Source: an uncultured Ruminococcus sp. (GTDB taxonomy: Bacteria; Bacillota; Clostridia; Oscillospirales; CAG-272). From it: DNA of 11,096 nt. Position numbers and translations under genes: made by a program. Below, piece by piece: positions 6,695 through 11,096 of the stretch. The notes beneath the pieces are model-generated. The model did not search any database. It was not told the origin of the DNA and saw nothing but the letters and a program-made list of their open reading frames with translations. Each line of letters opens with the position of its first letter. Position 1 is the stretch's first letter. The stretch is taken from assembly GCA_902796505.1 (NCBI GenBank), contig CADBPA010000026.1:1-11096 (forward strand), written 5' to 3'.

Positions 6695-7185
6695 CCGCGT
6701 CGCTGCGCCTGCTCGGCGCGCTCGCTCTGCTCCTGACCGGGGGCGCGGTCTCGGCGATCCTCACAAAAGAAAAGGCGCGCGAACGGGAGGAGCTGCGCGA
6801 GTGGATCCGCTTTTTTGAGCGGTTGTACGAAGAGATCGGCTGCCGGCTTTCGCCGCCGGAGGAACTCTTTTGCACGCTGCGCCTGCCGCGGCTCGAAGAG
6901 GCGGGGTTTCTCCCGGCGCTCAGAGAGGGAAGATTCTTTTCGGAGGCGTATCGCGCGTGCGAAGAACGGCTCGCGGCAGGCGAGCGGACCAAAGAGATCC
7001 TCTCGGATTTCGCGTCGGGCTTCGGAGGGGGCTTTCGCGAGGAGGAACTCGCCCGCGCAAAGCAGGTCGTCACGGCGCTGACGGCGATCTATGAGGGGGA
7101 GCGTGTCGCGTTTTCGCGCGAAATCCGGCTTCGCCGGGTGCTTCCGGTTTCGGCAGCCGTCGCGCTGACGCTTCTGCTTCTGTAA
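6691..7185 (+). CDS. spoIIIAB: Stage III sporulation protein AB
   Basis: This is a 164-residue membrane protein of the channel, resembling type II secretion F-type components. It starts at GTG 6691, overlapping the spoIIIAA stop as GTGA, with GGAGG (6680-6684) six bases upstream, so translation is probably coupled. There is a hydrophobic N-terminal segment (about 4-24). A cytoplasmic helical part carries the family-like REWIRFFERLYEEIGCRLSP stretch (about 37-56) and a C-terminal ARAKQ...YEGERVAFSREIRLRRVLPV region, followed by a second membrane segment (about 148-164). The same frame is open far upstream, but that part is out of frame with real spoIIIAA and is not coding. Confidence 0.92.
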   Translation: MTASLRLLGALALLLTGGAVSAILTKEKAREREELREWIRFFERLYEEIGCRLSPPEELFCTLRLPRLEEAGFLPALREGRFFSEAYRACEERLAAGERTKEILSDFASGFGGGFREEELARAKQVVTALTAIYEGERVAFSREIRLRRVLPVSAAVALTLLLL

Positions 7186-7208
7186 GAAAAAACGAAAGGA
7201 AAAAGGAT

Positions 7209-7403
7209 ATGGACGTCGCTTTGATCATGCAGGTCGCCGGGGTCGGGATCCTCGTCGCCGTCGTCTGCCAGATCCTCTCCAAGACCGGCAGGGACGAGCA
7301 GGCGCTTCTCGTTTCGCTCGTCGGGATCGTGACGGCGCTTGCGCTCCTCGTCCGCAAACTCGGCGAGCTGTTCGAGTCGGTGCGCACCGTCTTCGGGCTT
7401 TGA
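7209..7403 (+). CDS. spoIIIAC: Stage III sporulation protein AC
   Basis: This is a very small, 64-residue integral membrane protein with two hydrophobic segments (about 3-23 and 32-48) joined by the charged loop QILSKTGRDEQ, which is characteristic of SpoIIIAC. The start is set by AAAGGA (7195-7200), eight bases before ATG 7209, after a 23-base gap from spoIIIAB. The family is known to be needed for mother cell-forespore channel function. Its exact role is unsettled. Confidence 0.95.
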   Translation: MDVALIMQVAGVGILVAVVCQILSKTGRDEQALLVSLVGIVTALALLVRKLGELFESVRTVFGL

Positions 7404-7404
7404 G

Positions 7405-7812
7405 ATGGAGGGGGGACTTTTCCCGGCGCTCTGCGCCGCCGCGCTGACCGCCGCCGTCTCGCTGCTCCTTTTGCGCGAATTCGGCTTTCGCGGCGCGCCG
7501 GTCGCCGCCGCGCTTTGCGGGATCTTACTGCTGCTCGGATACGCCGGACGCTTTTCGGAGCCGGTTTCGGAGCTTTTGTCGCTGACCGGGCGTTCGGGCG
7601 TCCGCGAGGCGGCGGGCGCGGTGCTGAAGGTCATCGGCGTGGGGGCGCTCGCCTCGCTCACCGCTTCGGTCTGCGAGGAGATCGGGGAAAAGAGCGTCAG
7701 CCGCGCGGTCACGCTGGCGGCGAAAGCCGAGATCTTCCTGATCGTTTTTCCCTATCTTTCGGAGGCGGTCGGGGTAGGGCTTTCGCTCTTCGAGGAGGGA
7801 CTTTCCGGATGA
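7405..7812 (+). CDS. spoIIIAD: Stage III sporulation protein AD
   Basis: This is a 135-residue integral membrane protein of the channel, with about four hydrophobic stretches. ATG 7405 follows the spoIIIAC stop after a single base and has no clear ribosome binding site of its own, so it probably depends on coupled translation. The middle carries GAVLKVIGVGALASLTASVC and the end KAEIFLIVFPYLSEAV, both typical of the SpoIIIAC/AD family. The frame is open 22 codons upstream inside spoIIIAC, but length and homology favour this ATG. Confidence 0.93.
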   Translation: MEGGLFPALCAAALTAAVSLLLLREFGFRGAPVAAALCGILLLLGYAGRFSEPVSELLSLTGRSGVREAAGAVLKVIGVGALASLTASVCEEIGEKSVSRAVTLAAKAEIFLIVFPYLSEAVGVGLSLFEEGLSG

Positions 7813-8939
7813 AAAGAGGACTGCGTGCGGCGCTTTTTCTTCTCCTTTCCGCCGGGCTGTTTTTTCTGCTCGCTTTCTCTTCTTCCGCGCAGGAGCAGAC
7901 CGCGGACGGCGGAGAAGAGGCGCTTCTGCGGGATCTTGAGAGGCAGATCGAGGAACTGATCCCCGGCGATATCCCCTCCGGGATCGGCGATTTTGGCGCG
8001 GAAGAGCTTGTGCGGTCGGTCGGTCTGGGGAGCCTTCTCTCCGGGATTTTCGAGGAACTTTCCGGACGCAGGGGCGCGATCCTTTCCTTTTTCTTTCTTC
8101 TGATCGGCACCGCCGTCCTGCTGGCGGCAGCCGAGCGGTTTTCGCCCTCCGGCAGTCTGTCCCCGGCGATCTCCGCCGGCGCGGCGGGCGTTCTCTGTCT
8201 CCCTCTTTTTTCGGGGCTGACCTCGGCTCTGCGCGGCGTGATCGCGGATATCGGAGGGCTGACCGCCTTTCTTTCGGACGCCGTCCCGGTGATGGCGGCG
8301 GTGCAGGCGGCAGGGGGAGGGATCTACACGGCGGCGGTGCAGAGCGCGGGCGTGACGCTCTCGGTCTCGCTGATCGGCAGGCTTGCCGAGGGGCTTCTGC
8401 TTCCGCTCGTCTCCTTTCTGATCGCGCTCGCGCCGGTCTCGGCGGTGGACGCGGCAGGTCGCGTCGAACGGCTCGCCGCAAGGGTGCGCAAATGCTTTTC
8501 CTTTCTGCTCGGACTCGCCTCCTTTCTCTGGATCGCCACCCTCGCCCTGCAGTCGGCGGTCGCTTCCGCCAAAGACGGCGCCGCACTGCGCGCCGCGCGA
8601 TACGCCGCCGGGATGCTCCCGATGGTCGGGGGAACGATCTCCGGCTCGCTCGGAATCCTCGGAGGCGGCGTCGGCTATCTGCGCAGTGTACTCGGCGTGT
8701 CGGCGGTCGCCGCGCTGATCTCGCTCTTCGCCGCGCCGCTCTTTGAGCTGATCCTCTACCGGCTTTCGCTCTTTGCCGCGACCGTCCTGCTCGGATTTCT
8801 CGGCGCGGGCGGCGGCGAGCGCGCCCTCACCGGCTTCTGCCACGCGCTGGACGCGCTGATCGCGGTCTTTTCCTTTTGCTCGGCGGTCTCGGTGCTGGAG
8901 ATCGTACTGTTTATGAAAAGCGGGGTGACGGCGGCGTGA
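7809..8939 (+). CDS. spoIIIAE: Stage III sporulation protein AE
   Basis: This is a large, polytopic membrane protein of the SpoIIIA channel, 376 residues against about 400 in B. subtilis. It begins with a signal-peptide-like segment (LRAALFLLLSAGLFFLLAF, about 5-23) ending near SSAQE. An acidic external part follows, and then several membrane helices. Family-like stretches include AVPVMAAVQAAGGG and PMVGGTISGSLGILGGG. ATG 7809 overlaps the spoIIIAD stop as ATGA, and GAGGAGGG (7792-7799) is correctly placed. SpoIIIAE is thought to form a permease-like part of the complex. Confidence 0.95.
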   Translation: MKRGLRAALFLLLSAGLFFLLAFSSSAQEQTADGGEEALLRDLERQIEELIPGDIPSGIGDFGAEELVRSVGLGSLLSGIFEELSGRRGAILSFFFLLIGTAVLLAAAERFSPSGSLSPAISAGAAGVLCLPLFSGLTSALRGVIADIGGLTAFLSDAVPVMAAVQAAGGGIYTAAVQSAGVTLSVSLIGRLAEGLLLPLVSFLIALAPVSAVDAAGRVERLAARVRKCFSFLLGLASFLWIATLALQSAVASAKDGAALRAARYAAGMLPMVGGTISGSLGILGGGVGYLRSVLGVSAVAALISLFAAPLFELILYRLSLFAATVLLGFLGAGGGERALTGFCHALDALIAVFSFCSAVSVLEIVLFMKSGVTAA

Positions 8940-9421
8940 ATCTCTCGTCTTATTTTTCGGACCTTCTGCTCGTCTGTGCGCTCTGCGCCTGCGCCGGCGC
9001 TTTCTTTACCGCCGGGGAGGACCGCCCTGTGGCGAAGAGTATTTCGGCGGCGCTCGGCGTGATCCTTCTGTTCGCCGCCGTTCGTCCGCTTGCCGATCTG
9101 CCCGCGCTCCGGGAACTTACCGTTCTGTCCGCCGATCCCGATCCGCTGTCGCAGGAGTCTTCCGCGGAGAGCGCCGAGGCGTTTTCCGCGCTGATGGAAA
9201 AAGCCTACGGAGAGGGGATCGGCAGAGCCGTCGCCGGGCGGTTTTCGCTGAAAGAAGAGGAGATCGAAGTCCGGACGTCCGGGTTTTCCTATCCGGAGAT
9301 GACGGCGGAAAGAATACGCGTTCTGCTCACCGGCGGCGCGCGCACGGCGGACCTGCGCGGGATCCGGCAGTACGTCGAAGAACATTACGGAGAATGTGAG
9401 GTGGAGATCGGTTATGCCTGA
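8936..9421 (+). CDS. spoIIIAF: Stage III sporulation protein AF
   Basis: This is a 161-residue membrane-anchored channel protein. Two N-terminal hydrophobic segments (about 9-26 and 36-55) are followed by a soluble domain that lies in the intermembrane space and, in this family, has a ring-building fold. GTG 8936 overlaps the spoIIIAE stop as GTGA. No strong ribosome binding site is seen, which fits translational coupling. The C-terminal REYVEE-like part (RQYVEEHYGECEVEIGYA) resembles the end of the family. It is about 45 residues shorter than B. subtilis SpoIIIAF. Identity rests on position in the operon and topology more than on strong motifs. Confidence 0.88.
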   Translation: MNLSSYFSDLLLVCALCACAGAFFTAGEDRPVAKSISAALGVILLFAAVRPLADLPALRELTVLSADPDPLSQESSAESAEAFSALMEKAYGEGIGRAVAGRFSLKEEEIEVRTSGFSYPEMTAERIRVLLTGGARTADLRGIRQYVEEHYGECEVEIGYA

Positions 9422-9827
9422 AAAGATCAAACGGTTTCTCGGAAGAAAGGAGATCCGCGTTCTTCTTCCGATCCTGATCGGAGGGATCCTTCTGCTCGTC
9501 CTCGCCGGGAGGGGAACGGATACCGCAAAGACCGACGAGTCCTCGCCGCTCGACGCGCAAAGGGAGGCCGCCGAGGAAGAGCTCGCCGCGCTCTGCCGGG
9601 AGGTCGAAGGCGTCGGAAAATGCCGCGTGATGATCACCTTCGAGGGGGGCGCGAAGCGCAGCTACAGCGGCGGAAAGCTCGTTTACGAAGAGCCGCCGAA
9701 GGTTTCCGGCGTCAGCGTCGTCTGTACGGGCGGAGACCGGGTGCAGGTCCGCGCCGCGCTGACCGAAATGATCGCCGCGCTCTACGGCATCGGCGCAAAC
9801 CGCATCAGTATTCTTCCGTCGGGATAA
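9414..9827 (+). CDS. spoIIIAG: Stage III sporulation protein AG, short form
   Basis: This is the ring-forming channel component, anchored in the mother-cell membrane. ATG 9414 overlaps the end of spoIIIAF by eight bases, with AGGTGGAG just upstream. The 137 residues comprise a membrane helix (about 17-33), a linker, and a ring-building domain with GKCRVMITFE (about 68-77), VSGVSVVCTGG and the diagnostic C-terminal MIAALYGIGANRISIL. B. subtilis SpoIIIAG is about 229 residues and has a large insertion (the beta-triangle) between the first strands. Here only about 20 residues separate ITFE from VSGVSVV, so most of that insertion seems absent. The identity is firm from the C-terminal motif and position. 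Confidence 0.93.
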   Translation: MPEKIKRFLGRKEIRVLLPILIGGILLLVLAGRGTDTAKTDESSPLDAQREAAEEELAALCREVEGVGKCRVMITFEGGAKRSYSGGKLVYEEPPKVSGVSVVCTGGDRVQVRAALTEMIAALYGIGANRISILPSG

Positions 9828-9843
9828 AAACGCGCAAAAAACG

Positions 9844-9873
9844 GTCATATCCCCGTCCCCTGCGGCATAGCAT
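9844..9873 (+). promoter_or_regulatory. Probable sigma-E promoter of spoIIIAH
   Basis: GTCATATC (9844-9851) matches the sigma-E -35 consensus GTCATATT at seven of eight bases. After 14 bases comes CATAGCAT (9866-9873), six of eight matches to CATACAAT. It lies in the only sizeable gap of the operon and predicts a start near 9880, about 26 bases before spoIIIAH. An internal promoter is also known in the B. subtilis spoIIIA locus. Confidence 0.6.
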
Positions 9874-9905
9874 ATAACAACTCAAAAAAGCAAGGAGATA
9901 CCACC

Positions 9906-10457
9906 ATGAAAACCGAAAAAACAAAGCAGTTCTTTTCCTCGCGCGCCGGCCGCAGCGTCATCATCCTCAGCGCGGTCCTTCTGATCGGGCTTGCCGTCTA
10001 TCTCAACTACCGCTGGTTCTACGATCCGACCTCGGCGATCGGTTACGGCAAGGACAATATGGAGGATCGGCAGACCGCCGCCGAGCAGACCTCGGCAAAC
10101 CCGGCAGAGGAGAAGAATTACTTCACCTCCACCGCTCTGACGCGCAAGCAGTCGCGCGACGAGGCGCTCGACGTCCTGAAGCTCGTGACCGCAAGCTCGG
10201 ACGCCACCGAGGAGGCGAAGTCCGAAGCACAGACCAAGATCTCGCAGATCGCCGTCGATATTCAGAACGAGGCGAACATCGAGTCTCTCGTCAAGGCGAA
10301 GGGCTTTGACGATTGCGTCGCCATCATCGGAGACGGCAGCGTGAGCGTGATCGTCAGCGCGGGCGAGCTTCAGGCGAAGGACACCGCGCAGATCCTGACG
10401 ATCGTCTACGAGACGACCGGGGTATCGCCGGAGAACGTCAGCATCATCCGCAAATGA
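9906..10457 (+). CDS. spoIIIAH: Stage III sporulation protein AH
   Basis: This 183-residue protein is the mother-cell channel component whose external domain docks with the forespore protein SpoIIQ across the intermembrane space. It has a short basic cytoplasmic tail, one membrane helix (about 17-35, ending in LNYRWF, a typical SpoIIIAH junction), a linker, and the conserved region FTSTALTRKQSRDEALDVLK (about 76-95). A YscJ/FliF-like ring domain with KGFDDCVAIIGDGSVSVIV and a VSPENVSIIRK end follows. AAGGAGA (9892-9898) is seven bases before ATG 9906. Unlike the other genes, it is separated from its neighbour by 78 bases and seems to have an extra promoter. A terminator follows. Confidence 0.96.
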   Translation: MKTEKTKQFFSSRAGRSVIILSAVLLIGLAVYLNYRWFYDPTSAIGYGKDNMEDRQTAAEQTSANPAEEKNYFTSTALTRKQSRDEALDVLKLVTASSDATEEAKSEAQTKISQIAVDIQNEANIESLVKAKGFDDCVAIIGDGSVSVIVSAGELQAKDTAQILTIVYETTGVSPENVSIIRK

Positions 10458-10477
10458 ACAGAGCGACATCCCGAAGA

Positions 10478-10509
10478 AAGAAAAGCCGTGCGATCCCACG
10501 GCTTTTCTT
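10478..10509 (+). terminator. Rho-independent terminator of the spoIIIA operon
   Basis: A perfect 13-bp stem, AAGAAAAGCCGTG (10478-10490) with CACGGCTTTTCTT (10497-10509), closes on a 6-base loop. The descending arm carries TTTTCTT. It begins 20 bases after the spoIIIAH stop codon, so the operon ends with spoIIIAH. Confidence 0.85.
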
Positions 10510-10561
10510 CCGTCTGTGAACAAAAACGGAACGCCGCGCCCGAAAAAATCCCCGAAAGGCA

Positions 10562-10590
10562 TTGACAAGCGCGCGCGGCTGTGTTAGAAT
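10562..10590 (+). promoter_or_regulatory. Sigma-A promoter of asd
   Basis: A perfect TTGACA (10562-10567), 17 bases, then TAGAAT (10585-10590), with TG one base before the -10 (extended -10). The predicted start is near 10597, about 30 bases before the ATG. It isolates asd from the sporulation operon and suggests vegetative expression. Confidence 0.88.
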
Positions 10591-10626
10591 AAAAACAATT
10601 TATTCAAAGAAAGACAGGTGAACGTC

Positions 10627-11096
10627 ATGAACAAGAAAAAAGTCGGTATCGTGGGCGCGACCGGGATGGTCGGCCAGCGTTTTGTGCTGCTCCTTGCGGA
10701 GCATCCGTATTTCGAGATCGCCATGCTGATCGCCGGGCCGCGCTCGGCAGGGAAGAGCTATGCCGAGGCGGTAGAGGGAAGATGGAAGATGAAGGTCCCC
10801 TGCCCCGAAAAGATCGCCGGAATGCAGGTCGTTTCTTCGGAGGACGTCGAGGCGATCGCCGCCGCGGTCGATTTCGTCTTCTGCGCCGTCAATCTGCCGA
10901 AAGACGAGACGCGTGCGCTCGAAGAGCGGTATGCGAAGGCGGAGATCCCCGTGGTCTCGAACAACTCCGCCAACCGCTGGACCGAGGACGTTCCGATGGT
11001 GATCCCCGAGATCAACGACGCTCACCTTGCGGTCATCGAGGCGCAGAAAGCCCGTCTCGGTACCAAATACGGCTTTATCGCGGTAAAGCCCAACTG
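10627..11096 (+). CDS. asd: Aspartate-semialdehyde dehydrogenase (3' end outside window)
   Basis: This enzyme reduces aspartyl phosphate to aspartate semialdehyde with NADPH, the branch point to lysine, diaminopimelate, dipicolinate, threonine and methionine. It acts in the cytoplasm. ATG 10627 follows AGGTG (10616-10620). The visible 156 residues start with the nucleotide-binding loop VGIVGATGMVGQRFV (6-20). They include FCAVNLPKDE (85-94), VVSNNSANRW (109-118) and PMVIPEIN (123-130), patterns of the archaeal/eukaryotic-like type of the enzyme rather than the E. coli type. The last complete residues are VKPN, and the two remaining bases (TG) start the next codon, where the catalytic Cys of the PNC motif is expected. 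No stop codon is present in the window. Confidence 0.93.
   Translation, partial: MNKKKVGIVGATGMVGQRFVLLLAEHPYFEIAMLIAGPRSAGKSYAEAVEGRWKMKVPCPEKIAGMQVVSSEDVEAIAAAVDFVFCAVNLPKDETRALEERYAKAEIPVVSNNSANRWTEDVPMVIPEINDAHLAVIEAQKARLGTKYGFIAVKPN

Noticed and set aside
7525..8843. Two long - strand open frames opposite spoIIIAD and spoIIIAE
   Set aside because: Low-complexity R/P/E-rich shadows of membrane-protein genes in GC-rich DNA.
10600..11025. 141-residue - strand open frame at the right edge
   Set aside because: It is antisense to asd, whose + strand frame shows clear dehydrogenase motifs, a promoter and a ribosome binding site.

Overview
The window reads as chromosome from a GC-rich, endospore-forming member of the Firmicutes (Bacillota), most likely the class Clostridia. 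The main evidence is a complete eight-gene spoIIIA operon (spoIIIAA to spoIIIAH) on the + strand. An AbrB/SpoVT-type regulator with a zinc-knuckle tail of the kind common in clostridia lies next to it. Species cannot be named from the sequence. Nothing looks like phage, plasmid or insertion sequence.

Layout. 1-3651 (+) is the 3' part of a large secreted-type polysaccharide lyase of the heparinase II/III superfamily, open at the window's left edge. It ends in a strong hairpin terminator (3686-3717). 3652-4152 holds no credible gene. It contains that terminator, a six-unit 39-bp tandem array (3751-3959), a 26-bp direct duplication, a second hairpin terminator (4050-4083) and a 9-bp x 4 microrepeat that touches the stop codon of the next gene. 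4153-5172 (-) is a PfkB-type sugar kinase, best called 2-keto-3-deoxygluconate kinase (kdgK), with its own sigma-A-type promoter. 5365-5610 (-) is the AbrB-type regulator, with its own promoter and terminator.

5768-10457 (+) is spoIIIAA, AB, AC, AD, AE, AF, AG and AH. Most neighbours overlap or nearly touch. The exception is the 78-bp gap before spoIIIAH, which carries a good match to a mother-cell sigma-E promoter. The operon ends in a 13-bp hairpin terminator (10478-10509). From 10627 to the right edge (+) is the start of an aspartate-semialdehyde dehydrogenase gene behind a near-consensus promoter. The window cuts it inside the codon where the catalytic cysteine is expected.

How the genes work together. 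SpoIIIAA-AH form the mother-cell half of the channel ('feeding tube') that joins mother cell and forespore. SpoIIIAA is the ATPase, AB to AE are mainly membrane proteins, and AF/AG/AH carry the ring-forming domains. The lyase and the KDG kinase meet tail to tail and could belong to one uronate-degrading pathway: lyases release unsaturated uronates that are converted through KDG to KDPG. That link is inference. No wholly new system is evident. The points most worth a second look are the 39-bp intergenic array, a very short SpoIIIAG that seems to lack most of the usual insertion, the separate promoter in front of spoIIIAH, and the lyase's domain layout.
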